Source: Ailurus styani | Taxonomy: Eukaryota > Chordata > Mammalia > Carnivora > Ailuridae | NCBI GenBank assembly: GCA_002007465.1 | Contig: LNAC01000164.1 | Span: 1,638,566 to 1,702,565 of the forward strand | Direction of reading: 5' to 3' | Length of the DNA stretch: 64,000 bases | In this document: piece after piece, positions 12,871 to 23,370 of the stretch | Position numbering within the stretch: position 1 is the stretch's first letter | Layout: each line of letters begins with the position of its first letter | Position numbers and translations under genes: made by a program | Notes under the pieces: model-generated | Seen by the model: the letters and a program-made list of their open reading frames with translations, nothing else | What the model was told of the DNA's origin: nothing | Database searches by the model: none

Positions 12871-14063
12871 AAAATCTGGGCAGAGAGTGGGAGAAGTTAG
12901 CCACAGGGATCCGTAGAAGAACACCAGAGACCTTGAGGCCTTCATTTCAATTTTCCTGCCTCAGTGATTTGATTGGGCATCAGTTCCCAAGGAAAGCCTG
13001 TCAGGCCAGACTGCTCACCTGTTCTCTGGCCCAATATTGCCCTGGTTCTCAGAGGTCATCTGGGCACTTTTGTGGTCACAGTGAATCCATAGCTTCTAGG
13101 TTGGGGTGGAGCGAGAAGGGCACTTGCTCCACCTGGGCTGCCCAGTGCTCCAGGCTTTGCATAGCTACCTGGCCACAGTGTGGCCCAGGCACATGGACCC
13201 TTAGAAAGGGGCCTATTTTGAGTATTCCTCAAAAAGGGAGCCTCATTTCATGTCTCTTAAGTGGGGATGCAGCCACAACTATGTCCTCAGGGCAGCCACC
13301 AGTGGTGAAGCCACCATACTTTTTGGGTGACCACAGGGCAAATAATGTACAGACATCATTTCCTTTGACTAATCTTTTGTAATCCTGGCCCAGATGTGGC
13401 TCCTGAAAGTAAAGTTCTTTGTCTAAGTTGAAATTTTTAATTTAGGACCCAGATGGGGTAGGAGGTAAACTTCCAAAAGGTCTGTTTTACTCAGTGTGTC
13501 ACTGTCCTGGATTCCTGGCAGGCAGCGGTTTCATTAGAAAAGCAGATTTCAGCCTGACTCATCTGCTTCAGTGAGACGTGTTACAACTTCTTAGCACTCA
13601 TGCAGCCTGTCCTCTCACTGGACAGAGCAGAACCCTCTGGTACCCTGTCCATTCCGCAGCAGTGGTGGCTACAGGCGCCTGGCCCAGGCCATGGAAAACC
13701 TTGAGAGACGGTCTGTTATGGGGCCAGAGCTTTGTCCTGGAATTTCCTGGCCTTTGTCTGTCTGGTATAACTTCATGTACTGAGACGCCTGTTTTGAGTC
13801 CACTTCCTCCTGGAGGAAGAGCACAGCTGCCTTCCACAGAGCACTTCTGCTTCCTGTTCCGAATAACCTCTTCCTCCCCACTCAGGCCTGTGGGTGGGAT
13901 GAGAGGAGCGCCCTGGGCAGGTGTGTGTGTACCTGGCCCCCAAGAGACAATATGCTATTGGAAGTCACTGGTCACAGAGGAGAAGCCATTACCATTGGCC
14001 ATAAATGCTGATCTGCCAACCTGCTCCATACCTCCTAACTCTGGTTTCTTTCTTGTACTGCAG
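12871..14063. other. PFDN1: Intron end upstream of the PFDN1 terminal exon
   Basis: Unique-looking sequence. It includes a 486-nt stretch (13578-14063) open in the PFDN1 frame, which I treat as chance. Confidence 0.5.
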
Positions 14064-14147
14064 CAGAAAAAATCCTACCTGGAGCGGAGTGTGAAGGAAG
14101 CTGAGGACAACATCCGGGAGATGCTGATGGCACGAAGAGCACAGTAG
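14064..14147 (+). CDS. PFDN1: PFDN1 terminal coding exon, prefoldin subunit 1 C-terminus
   Basis: This exon encodes the last 27 residues, from QKKSYLERSVKE to MLMARRAQ, then TAG. I recognise this as the C-terminus of prefoldin subunit 1 (122 residues in human). The stretch is the end of the second coiled-coil helix. Prefoldin is a cytosolic hexamer of two alpha-type and four beta-type subunits, and PFDN1 is a beta-type subunit. It captures unfolded actin and tubulin and hands them to the CCT/TRiC chaperonin. The exon starts after a polypyrimidine tract and the AG at 14062-14063. The first codon CAG repeats the acceptor trinucleotide, making a NAGNAG site. The frame stays open upstream into the intron, but the splice site and the match to the family set the start. 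Identity is nearly certain; earlier exons are outside the window. Confidence 0.96.
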   Translation, partial: QKKSYLERSVKEAEDNIREMLMARRAQ

Positions 14148-14490
14148 GAAATCTCTGGCAGAAGCTTCCTGCCCCCTCCCATTCCTGGCAAGGGCAGAGG
14201 GGCCCATGTGGGGAAACAGCCTCTCTTCTGCCCTGATGGACTTTTTATTTGGATGATCTGGTAACCCTGTATTTTCTACTTCACCCTGATCCCCTTTCAC
14301 ATCCCAACTCTGTATTTTTTATCCTGGCTCTGTCTGCCACCCCTGCCTAGAACACACTTCTCCCCTGGGGGTGAGTCACCAACTCCCAGGAGAGGGAAGA
14401 TGGGAGCCAGGACAGATAGGGGAGCTCTGCCCAAGCCTATTACTATCGTTACGCTGCTTAGACCAATAAAAGGCATCTGTTCCCCCAGCC
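14148..14490 (+). other. PFDN1: PFDN1 3' UTR (predicted)
   Basis: Non-coding sequence from the PFDN1 stop codon to about 20 nt past the first AATAAA. The 3' end is inferred from the polyadenylation signal. If the later AATAAA near 14647 is used, the UTR would be about 180 nt longer. Confidence 0.7.
14465..14470 (+). terminator. PFDN1: PFDN1 poly(A) signal AATAAA
   Basis: A canonical AATAAA lies 318 nt after the PFDN1 stop in the context gaccaataaaaggcatctg. It is the first one downstream of the stop. A second candidate follows at 14647-14652. Confidence 0.75.
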
Positions 14491-15714
14491 ACTCTAGTAA
14501 GTCTGCCTTTCTCAAGCTGAAGGATGAGAAGCAGCAGCTTTCAACCTCAGCTCCTCCCTGTCCTGTCTCCTTCCAGAGCTTTGGCTCTGTTCCTTCTTTA
14601 TTGGAACCTTTCCTGCTGCTTTTTTCACTTTCTGTTCCTTTGAGTAAATAAATCCCTCACCTTCTGAGCCTCCATGCAGATTAGGAAGGAAGGCGACCAG
14701 GGCATAGCTTAATTTAAGTAACTTTGGTGGCAGTGTGCCGAAAGAGTCCTTCCTGCTTCCTCACAGATATTCCTGAAGAAAATGCAGTAATAAACCAGCA
14801 GCACCTCCATGGCTGTCTAACCCTTTGGCCACTGTCATAGAGGTGGACACCACAATCCTAAGGCTTCTAGAGGTTTAGGGGCAGTGGTGTGCAGGAGCCG
14901 GCTTGTGCGAGCCGATTATTAAAACAAGTTTTAGAATTTTGTTTCAAGCCAGGTGTGAAACAGCCATTATTAAAAATTAAGTTAGGTAAAAATACAATTA
15001 TATTTAAAATAAGAATAATTAAATATGCAGAACTTGTCCCTTCCTAATAACTAAATCTGGCCATTATCTGTTTTTGATGTTAACAGTCTGTTGTATCTGG
15101 ATGATGGAAATACTACATAATGGTGCACTCCTGCGCTTTTCTTCCCAACTCTGCGTTCAGGACATCATGTTGGTAGCTTGAAATCAGCTATTGTGGGACC
15201 ATTTACTCAACAGAATCAGGTGATGGATAAAATAAGGTTTTGTTTTAAAGTAAACTGGTAGTGAACTATTGAGCACATCAGTGCTTCAGAGTGAAAGTGG
15301 GCAGGCAGAGAGCTGTCAGCTGCAGCCTCTCAGGACTGGTAGAGCCCGAGAGCCGAAGGAAAATTCGACTTTCTGTTGTGGTGGCTCAGCGCCCCCCTGC
15401 GGCCAAAGCTGAGATGGGTGGCCTGGCTGGCTTGTACTGTGACAGCTCTTTTCTCTCCTGTGTGTGTGGATGAAGGCTGGGGGTGGGAGGACAGGCAGCA
15501 GAAAAGAAGGCCTAGGCCCTGGGTAAAAGCTCCTGCAGCAGCTTGGTGAGCCTGTCTCTGAGTGGGATGAGAGTGGTGAGGGCCCCAGGGAACCTGCCTT
15601 CCTCATAGCACCTACCTGCAGGGGTGTGAAAGCATAAATAGCCCCCCTCTTCGTCAGAGTGGACGGTGGCTACTAGCAAGAAACCCAGGGCTTATATTCT
15701 CTCTGGAATTATTC
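14491..15714. other. Intergenic spacer between convergent PFDN1 and CYSTM1
   Basis: About 1.2 kb separates the predicted poly(A) sites of the two converging genes. I see no gene here. Part of it (about 14890-15270) is AT-rich and looks like an eroded old repeat that I cannot name. The section 15290-15600 is more GC-rich and unremarkable. Confidence 0.6.
14647..14652 (+). terminator. PFDN1: second candidate PFDN1 poly(A) signal
   Basis: AATAAA in the context gagtaaataaatccctc, about 180 nt after the first. It could be a distal alternative; the sequence alone does not show use. Confidence 0.35.
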
Positions 15715-15736
15715 AGGCAGTTGAGGTTTAGACAAA

Positions 15737-15742
15737 TTTATT
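15737..15742 (-). terminator. CYSTM1: distal poly(A) signal of CYSTM1
   Basis: AATAAA on the minus strand in the context gtttcaataaatttgtc, about 360 nt past the stop codon. Confidence 0.55.
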
Positions 15743-16015
15743 GAAACATACAGGGTGTTAGCAGAGAAATCATTCAGTGGTATTACATCATGTCACTACC
15801 TTGAATGTATAATTTTAAAATTATAAATATATATTTTATAACTAAGCCTTTGGCCAGGAAAAATGTCATTTAGCACATTTGTGAAAGGCCAATAAGAAAT
15901 GGATTTTTAAACATTAAAAAGATAGTCACTGAATTAAACAGCAGCACAACCCCTGCTAATCTAGAATCCCACTGTGTTGAAGGTAGAAGTGTCTGTGCAG
16001 AGCTAGTCATTTTCA

Positions 16016-16021
16016 TTTATT
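16016..16021 (-). terminator. CYSTM1: proximal poly(A) signal of CYSTM1
   Basis: AATAAA on the minus strand in the context ctgaaataaatgaaaatg, about 80 nt past the stop. It competes with the distal signal at 15737-15742. Confidence 0.5.
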
Positions 16022-16099
16022 TCAGCAATCAGAAGAGATGGGCCAGGCACACCTGTTGAAGGTGGTGGCAGAACCGGCAGGACGGGAAGGCTGGGCTGG

Positions 16100-16206
16100 T
16101 CAAGTGAGCATGTCCCAGAGACAGCAGCAACAGAGTGCAGTCCAGCAGGCTGTGAGGCAGGTGGATGGGCCCAGGTCATCCCTTCTTTGGTCTTCTACCA
16201 CATACA
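16100..16206 (-). CDS. CYSTM1: CYSTM1 canonical terminal coding exon (CYSTM domain)
   Basis: The exon opens with TG, which joins the final G of the first coding exon to make a Val codon (phase 1). It then encodes YVVEDQRRDDLGPSTCL, TACWTALCCCCLWDMLT and a TGA stop. This is the CYSTM module: an acidic/basic linker and a short hydrophobic segment with four adjacent cysteines. CYSTM proteins are small tail-anchored membrane proteins, many linked to stress responses; the molecular role of CYSTM1 is poorly known. The acceptor reads ctctctcctcctctctccag. Codons run without a break and match the human C-terminus as I remember it, apart from D in place of E in the RRDEL region. Transcription is from right to left, converging on PFDN1. 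Confidence 0.96.
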
Positions 16207-16928
16207 CTGGAGAGAGGAGGAGAGAGAGGGTGAGAATGAACTGGCACAAAGCCCAGGCCCTACAGAGCCAGTGCCTCCCAGACCAGGGGTGGGCTGCAGC
16301 AGTGAGAGCCACTGGACAGACTGGGTGCAGCCTTTCACTTACACTGTGTTGGAGGAAGGGTGGCTCAGCTGCTTTCTCTCCTCTTCCTCTTAAGGACTTT
16401 TATCTCTGCAGGGACAGGTAACTAGGGAACCGACAAAATGGCCTCACACTAAGGCAGCCAAAGAGATAGTAATGGATACTTCTTGGATGGTTAGCCCTGC
16501 TTGCTTTAGAAACCAGGCAGCAGTAGGTCCTGTACCTTACTGGTATTTCCTCAGATACAGTTATGCCAGCTGCCCCCCCGCCCAGCCCAAACCACCTAAA
16601 AAGGAACTGCGGGCCCTAAGAGAATAACCGAAAATCCTGGTTTGTCAAACCTGAGCAGTGCACACTATCACAGTGTGCCCCGGCCTCTCAACTTTTGTAC
16701 ATGCGTGGTGTCGAGGGGTGGTGCAGGGATGAAGACCTGGTCAAGTGAGAGGGACGGCTAGAGCCTGGCACGCTGGCTTTTTCTCAGAATGGAGGTAGAA
16801 ATCTAAGCCCTCTCAGGGCTAAGTGCTCTATTAAGGAATCTGAGTGCTACACAAATCCACAGGTCAAGAAGGACCCCAACCTCCCTTCGCTAGTCAGCTG
16901 ACTTGCAGCCGACATCAGCCTTCCTTCC

Positions 16929-17925
16929 NNNNNNNNNNNNNNNNNNNNNNNNNNNNNNNNNNNNNNNNNNNNNNNNNNNNNNNNNNNNNNNNNNNNNNNN
17001 NNNNNNNNNNNNNNNNNNNNNNNNNNNNNNNNNNNNNNNNNNNNNNNNNNNNNNNNNNNNNNNNNNNNNNNNNNNNNNNNNNNNNNNNNNNNNNNNNNNN
17101 NNNNNNNNNNNNNNNNNNNNNNNNNNNNNNNNNNNNNNNNNNNNNNNNNNNNNNNNNNNNNNNNNNNNNNNNNNNNNNNNNNNNNNNNNNNNNNNNNNNN
17201 NNNNNNNNNNNNNNNNNNNNNNNNNNNNNNNNNNNNNNNNNNNNNNNNNNNNNNNNNNNNNNNNNNNNNNNNNNNNNNNNNNNNNNNNNNNNNNNNNNNN
17301 NNNNNNNNNNNNNNNNNNNNNNNNNNNNNNNNNNNNNNNNNNNNNNNNNNNNNNNNNNNNNNNNNNNNNNNNNNNNNNNNNNNNNNNNNNNNNNNNNNNN
17401 NNNNNNNNNNNNNNNNNNNNNNNNNNNNNNNNNNNNNNNNNNNNNNNNNNNNNNNNNNNNNNNNNNNNNNNNNNNNNNNNNNNNNNNNNNNNNNNNNNNN
17501 NNNNNNNNNNNNNNNNNNNNNNNNNNNNNNNNNNNNNNNNNNNNNNNNNNNNNNNNNNNNNNNNNNNNNNNNNNNNNNNNNNNNNNNNNNNNNNNNNNNN
17601 NNNNNNNNNNNNNNNNNNNNNNNNNNNNNNNNNNNNNNNNNNNNNNNNNNNNNNNNNNNNNNNNNNNNNNNNNNNNNNNNNNNNNNNNNNNNNNNNNNNN
17701 NNNNNNNNNNNNNNNNNNNNNNNNNNNNNNNNNNNNNNNNNNNNNNNNNNNNNNNNNNNNNNNNNNNNNNNNNNNNNNNNNNNNNNNNNNNNNNNNNNNN
17801 NNNNNNNNNNNNNNNNNNNNNNNNNNNNNNNNNNNNNNNNNNNNNNNNNNNNNNNNNNNNNNNNNNNNNNNNNNNNNNNNNNNNNNNNNNNNNNNNNNNN
17901 NNNNNNNNNNNNNNNNNNNNNNNNN
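16929..17925. other. Assembly gap of 997 N
   Basis: A run of N follows ttccttcc and ends at a run of about twelve C. The gap lies in the CYSTM1 intron, about 720 bp upstream of the canonical terminal exon in the gene's direction. Any open frame across it is meaningless. Confidence 0.99.
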
Positions 17926-19071
17926 CCCCCCCCCCCCGGTGCCAAGAGCCTTCTATACCTAATATCACTCAGTCTTCACAACCTTGTCGTACAGGCACGG
18001 GGACACCCATACCTCACTGCTTCTCCCTGTGCTTTACCATGGAACCGTGGGCAACTTCATCAGGAAAACTTCCTCTAACACCTTTCTCCTTCAGTTTAGT
18101 CAAGTCTGTCCTTGCTAAGGCTTATTTCACATGACAGGCTCTGAAACCTGGGGCAGTGGGGAGGGGGACTTGGAGCTCACTGCTCTCAGACAGTGCTTAT
18201 GGGGGTGGGGTGGGGGTTAGAAATAGTCCATCTGGCTACAGGATGGGAGACTTCAAATGAAAGGGCTTTGTCAATCTCATTTCAGTGTGTGTGTGGGGGG
18301 GTGTCAGTTCTCTGCATACCTTAGAAACCCTGTCACTTATTTCCTGCAGTACCAAATCTCCGAGCCCTTAGGACTTTTTCTGTTCTGTTAAGTGACAGCA
18401 GAACCTCTACTCCCAAACTACTGAAAAAGGGGGTGGAAGAGAGGGTGTGGGAAGGGTAGGTCTGGAGGTAGGAGTGATGTGTGTTTTCCCTGCTTTTCTG
18501 TCACCAAAAGCAGAGGTGACTGGCCCAGGAGAAGGCTCTTGAGGAAGGCCTTGCAGTTCCTCATCGACCCACCACGGGGTTCTAGAATGGCATACAACTT
18601 CTTCCTAGATGCCTGCCTACCAGTAGGATCTGAGGTCCTGCACTTGCAGAGGGTACCTGCTGCACTGAGCAACATGGCCTCGTCTTCCCCAGCATACCCA
18701 TCACTGGGGTCCTCACTGCACCTCACCTACTCTCCCACCTATTAGGTCATTCTCTCCGAGGCCCGGGGACTTGTGTGCCCCGAAGCAGCCCCGGCAGTAC
18801 TGCTTTCCCAGCAGGAACCCTGCTGTGGAGGAGAGGACTCCAGCACACGTGTTCATGCCCAGGCCTTCCTGGCAAGTGGCCTCCACCAGCAAGCAGGGCA
18901 TAAAGGGGGGGTTGGGTAAGCGCCATGGTTATGGAAAATGTTAAACGTTAGGGAAAGTGAGATGAACAGTATAGAGAAATTACTATCTCTGCAACTCTTC
19001 TGTGAGTCTAAAAATTATTTCAAAATAAAAGACTTTAAAAAGGGGTGGGGAATATTGGTCTGTAATTCTCC
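17926..19071. other. Intronic sequence without recognised features
   Basis: Starts with poly-C at the gap edge and contains G-rich runs near 18180-18300. I see no gene and no repeat I can name before the L1 fragment. Confidence 0.5.
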
Positions 19072-20090
19072 AGCAAAGGAAACACCCAACAAAACCAAAA
19101 GACAACTGACAGGGAGAAGATATTTGCACATGACATATCAGATAAAGGGCTAGTATCCAAAATCTGTAAAGAACTTACCAAACTCAACACCCAAAGAACA
19201 AATAATCCAATCAAGAAATGGGCAGAAGACATGAACAGACATAATCTGCAAAGAAGACATCCAAATGGCCAACAGACACATGAAAAAGTGCTAAACATCA
19301 CTCGGTCTCAGGGAAATAAATGAAAACCACAGTGAGATAACACCTCACACCAGTCAGAATGGCTAAAATTAACAAGTCAGGAAACGACAGATGCAGAGAA
19401 AGGGAATCTTCCTACACTGCTGGTGGGAATGCAAGCTGGTGCAGCCACTCTGGAAACAGTATGGAGGTTCCTTAAAAAGTTGAAAATAGAGCTACCCTAC
19501 GACCCAGCAATTGCACTACTGGGTATTTACCCCAAAGGTACAAATGTAGTGATCTGAAGGGGCACATGCACCCCAATGTTTATAGCAGCAATGTCCACAA
19601 TAACCAAACTATGGAAAGAACCTAGATGTCCATCAACAGATGAATGGACAAAGATGGTGTGTGGTATATATATATATATATATATATACAATAGAATACT
19701 ATGCAGCCATCAAAACCCCGAAATCTTGCCATTTGCAACAACGTGGGTGGAACTAGAGGGTATTATGCTAAGCGAAACAAGTCAATCAGAGAAAGACAAT
19801 TATCATATGCTCCCTCTGATATGAGGAATTTGAGATGCAGCGTGGGTGTGGGGGGTAGGGAGGGAAAAAGTGAAACAAGATGGGATGAGGAGGGAGACAA
19901 ACCAATAAGACTCTTAATCTCACGAAACAAATGGAGGGCTGCTGAGGCAGGGAGGGCAAGGGGTGGGGGGCTGGGATATGGACACTGGGGAGGGTATGTG
20001 CTAGGCTGAGTGCTGTGAATTGTGTAAGCCTGATAATTCACAGACCTGTACCCCTAAAGCAAATAATACATTATATGTTAAAAAAAAAGG
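19072..20090 (+). mobile_element. L1 3' end (end of ORF2 and 3' UTR)
   Basis: 5'-truncated L1. The order of landmarks is L1 sense: aagaaatgggcagaagacatg, ccaacagacacatgaaaaag, tgctggtgggaatgcaag, tactgggtatttaccc, atggaaagaacctagatgtc, a TA microsatellite at 19665-19688, actatgcagccatc, then a 3' UTR ending cctgtacccctaaagcaaat and a poly-A tail. ORF2 is broken by several frame changes. Confidence 0.92.
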
Positions 20091-23000
20091 GGGGGAGGGG
20101 GTCAGAAGAGCAGTGGGGGTGAGAGAGGCACTGCCCTTCCAGATAGGTCAGCGGTCTCCCAGGGAGGGGAGCCAGGTTCTGGTACCTTCAGGAACTCCTT
20201 CTTAGAGGTCAAATGCCCTGCTGTGGCCAGCCTGGGCTCCAGCTCCCAATGGACACAGGCAGAGCCTTAGGGACTGGCTTATAGGCACCTCAGCCAAAAG
20301 GCCTGCCCTCCCTGTGCATGTCTGGTGTCTCAGTGCCAGTACCACGAAACTCAAACCTCTGTTCTACCCTGTGTAAAGAGGGACTCTGTTCCCAGAAAAC
20401 TACAGCTGAGTGGGGGCTCAGCTCCAAGGGTCCCATCACCAGCAGGTCTCGCTTGTTTCCAGAGAGCCCTTGGACAACGACCCTCAGTGAGGGGCTGGTA
20501 TTCAGAGCTTTGCCACGTGAACGCAAGTGCAAAAGTGTGAGTGTGTGTGTGGTGGTGGTAGAGAAGGGAGCTGGGGGAATGTACAGGGAGGGGTCTCTGT
20601 GTACCCATGTGTGACCCAAAGACCTAGACTAGGTCGGAAAGGCTTAGGTTAGTCTTGGGTGCTGGGCAGCTTTGGCAGGAGTTGAGCAGCTTCTGTGAGA
20701 AGTTCCCACCAACCTTTCTTACCTCTGTGCTGGAAGCAGAGACAAGAGATGTTAGGTAACAAGGCCTGCGGCCCCCTGTGCCCAGCTTCCTGCCCACTGC
20801 AACCCAGACAGCCAGACTCCCCAGCCAGCAGTCCCAAGTTCTGGGACTACAGTGTTGTACAAGCCTAACAGTGCCATTTACAGGCGTTTCTCAGAAACCT
20901 GCTTCTGGGCAGCAGGGGGAATGTGGGGCGCCAGGCAGTACAAGAGCCAGGGCAGAGATGACCTGAAGAAATGTGAGCAGAGGCCTTCTCAACTGAAGGC
21001 TCCAATACCTCCGTCAGCCCTACCCTGCAATCTGAAACCTTTACTTGAACAGCTCAAACATTTTAAATGATTCATCAAGTGCTTCGAAGTGGTGATACAG
21101 CCTTATTATTTGGCCCTTCCTATTTGTGTGTGCACCTGTACACAGTCCCAACCCAGGAGAGCTAATAAGGAGAAGCAAACGGAAGACGGGGGCCTCCCAG
21201 AGAGTTCTGATGTCTGGGGCTTTTATGCTCCAGTAACCAGAAGGCTGCCCTGGGCCTCTCTCGGCCCACACCACTGACTGCTCCGCCACCCCTAAGACCA
21301 CCACGGCCCAGGAAGTACCTTCAGGAGAGGTGGTGGCTTTGCCAGAGGCAGGAGCCGAACAGTCTGCTCAGCTGCCCTCACCCAGTCTTGAGAATCTAAG
21401 ACAACAGAAGAAGAAAGCCAGTCTTCCGCCGGGAGGCATCAGAGGGTGCCTGAACAGCCCTCCTAAGCTCAGACAAGAGGTAGGGAGGGGCAAATCTTTA
21501 AGCATTTTAGCAATAAGCAAAATCTCAAGATAGCCCTAGGGATGGATCCTGTTCCTTCCACGCAAGTGGTAGAGAGGAGAGCACACAACTTGCTGAGGAT
21601 TCCCTTCAGCTTTCCCTGGACAGGCACGTGCAGTGGGACCATCTATCACTCAGCACAAGGGGCTACACTGATCAGAAAAGATGTTCTGAAGGCAGTACCA
21701 CCGTGCCACCTGCTCTCAGAGCCTGTGAGTACCAGGAATGTAGGCTGAGGGGGGAGAGATGGGTGAAGGGGGGGGCAGAAATGGTGGCGGCAAACAAGGG
21801 GGTGTAGTCTCACTGGAGTGTGAACGTTAAAAGCAGGACAGGATGGGAAGCCTTCTGCGTTCCTGCTCCTCCACACGGAGGTGGGATTTGGGGCTGGCAG
21901 CACTGGCACAGTCTGGCCTGGCCTTTCCAACAGCAGCGACCTTTGCTGGGCTAAGCTCAACACCTTCCCCAGGCCTCCTGGCCCACTTGGTCCACTCTGC
22001 TCCTCATGCTTCCTGCTCCCTCAACTTTACCTTTGGCCGCACTGTGAAACACTGAGTCAGATGAGGCCATGTCTCCCAAGTCCCTGTCCCGCTCTTTTGC
22101 TTCAGTGTTCTAAGATACCCACTCCAGGGTGCAGCAGTCTGGGAGCTCGCCAGCCAGTTCACCCCCCAACTCTTGCAGCTGCTGCCACCCAAGTGATCAA
22201 GAAGCCCACCATCATTCTTTAGGCACTGGGTGCAGGTGTTTATGTGGGTTGGTCTGGAGAAGGTGCAAAGGTGCTGACCTGCAGGTGGGTGGGTGTTCCG
22301 AGACCTCCACGAATGCAGCCGCCACCACCCTATGAAGGAGGCAGCTGCTAGACAAAACCAACACAGAGCCTTTGGAGAGCTAGGACGAGGGTCTAAGAAG
22401 CCCCAGTCCCCCTGACCCCCAAACCCCTTATGGATCAGCCAGTTTGCATGCTAGTGCTGCCCACCCCAGTCAGTCCTATCAACAGTAGACCTGATTAGAT
22501 TTTTTTCATAAACAAAAACAAGCACATTTGGACGTGTTGTGCCCATCTGACAAGTAGGACTTGCACTGCCACCACCTCCTATGGCCCCATCCTTGGGCCA
22601 GACCTGCCGGGGCAACTGGGACAAGGTCGGCTGTAGACACTAGGACAGTTGAAGACCTCCTGGATGCCAGAATTGCACATGAAACTGCCCTGGCAATCAG
22701 GGTGACCAGATATTTCATAGCAAAAAACAAACAAAAAAAACGGAGTTCAAAGAAGGGGAGGAGCTTGCTTGATGTCACCCAGTGACTTTAAGGCAAGTCC
22801 TGGCTTGTCCTCCAACCTTCCTGCCACCTCTGCTTATCAGTTAGGCTCACTTCAAATCAGATAGTAGCCTGGCTTCTCGGGACCTGAAATGTGGCTGTGT
22901 ATGGAGGGTGAAAGGCCTCCCTTCTCTCGAGGCCTGTTCTCCCTTGAAATCTAAGGTCTGTGTTGGAGGGCAGGATCTAGTCCTTGTCCTGTTTCAGTGT

Positions 23001-23214
23001 GTGTCCCCAAGACAGTTAAAGAGTCTACTACTTCAGAATGACCTGGTCCAGCAGCTGACTAACTGGGAGGCAGAGTGAATTTCAGGGTCCTTCTCAGTAT
23101 TCACTTGGCAGTCCTCAAGCAGGCAGGTGGGTGTGCTGGCCCAGAACAAGGCACCTCCTGGGGGTGGGGGGAGGAGGGGTGACTTTGTTCTCTAACGACA
23201 GTAGCTATGTACAT
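20091..23214. other. CYSTM1 intron, GC-moderate unique stretch
   Basis: Three kilobases of mostly unique sequence with G-rich patches. Several open frames of 60-110 codons occur on both strands. None has a flanking splice pair plus a recognisable protein. Confidence 0.45.
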
Positions 23215-23370
23215 GGGCTCCAGAGGGACAGTGTCTAAGTTCCAATCCTGATGCTGCTACTGACTGGCTTGGTGACCCTGGACAAGCCAGAGCTTTCCTA
23301 TGTCCCAGTCTTCTCACTGCAAAATGGAGGTGGGGGTGGGGAAGTAGTATCTAAGAGCCTAGATTTACTG
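23215..23370 (+). repeat. MIR fragment
   Basis: Pattern of MIR: gggctccagagg, tccaatcctgatgctgctac, gaccctggacaagccag and ctgcaaaatggagg. Confidence 0.65.

Larger units (their letters stand above)
1..14063 (+). other. PFDN1: PFDN1 last intron (3' part)
   Basis: Everything upstream of the PFDN1 terminal exon in this window reads as intron. I found no open frame matching the preceding PFDN1 coding exons, so those lie before base 1. The stretch is filled with SINEs, an old antisense L1, two hAT-type DNA elements and an MLT1 LTR, listed separately. It ends in a pyrimidine-rich tract (tttctttcttgtactgcag) that acts as the splice acceptor. The assignment rests on the terminal exon; the intron itself carries no identifying sequence. 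Confidence 0.85.
15715..16099 (-). other. CYSTM1: CYSTM1 3' UTR (predicted, canonical end)
   Basis: Sequence downstream of the canonical CYSTM1 stop on the minus strand. Its extent is inferred from two AATAAA signals, one about 80 nt and one about 360 nt past the stop. Transcript evidence would be needed to choose between them. Confidence 0.6.

Noticed and set aside
13578..14147. A 189-codon frame ending in the PFDN1 C-terminus
   Set aside because: Only the last 27 residues match PFDN1. The rest is intron that happens to be open in frame, and a good acceptor lies at 14063.
16207..16312. Upstream extension of the CYSTM1 terminal frame
   Set aside because: It lies before a strong acceptor and does not resemble CYSTM1.
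16844..18078. Long open frames across the N gap
   Set aside because: They consist almost wholly of N and carry no information.
20091..23214. Hidden exons in the GC-moderate intron section
   Set aside because: Open frames are short, occur on both strands, and none reads as a known protein or has convincing flanking splice signals.
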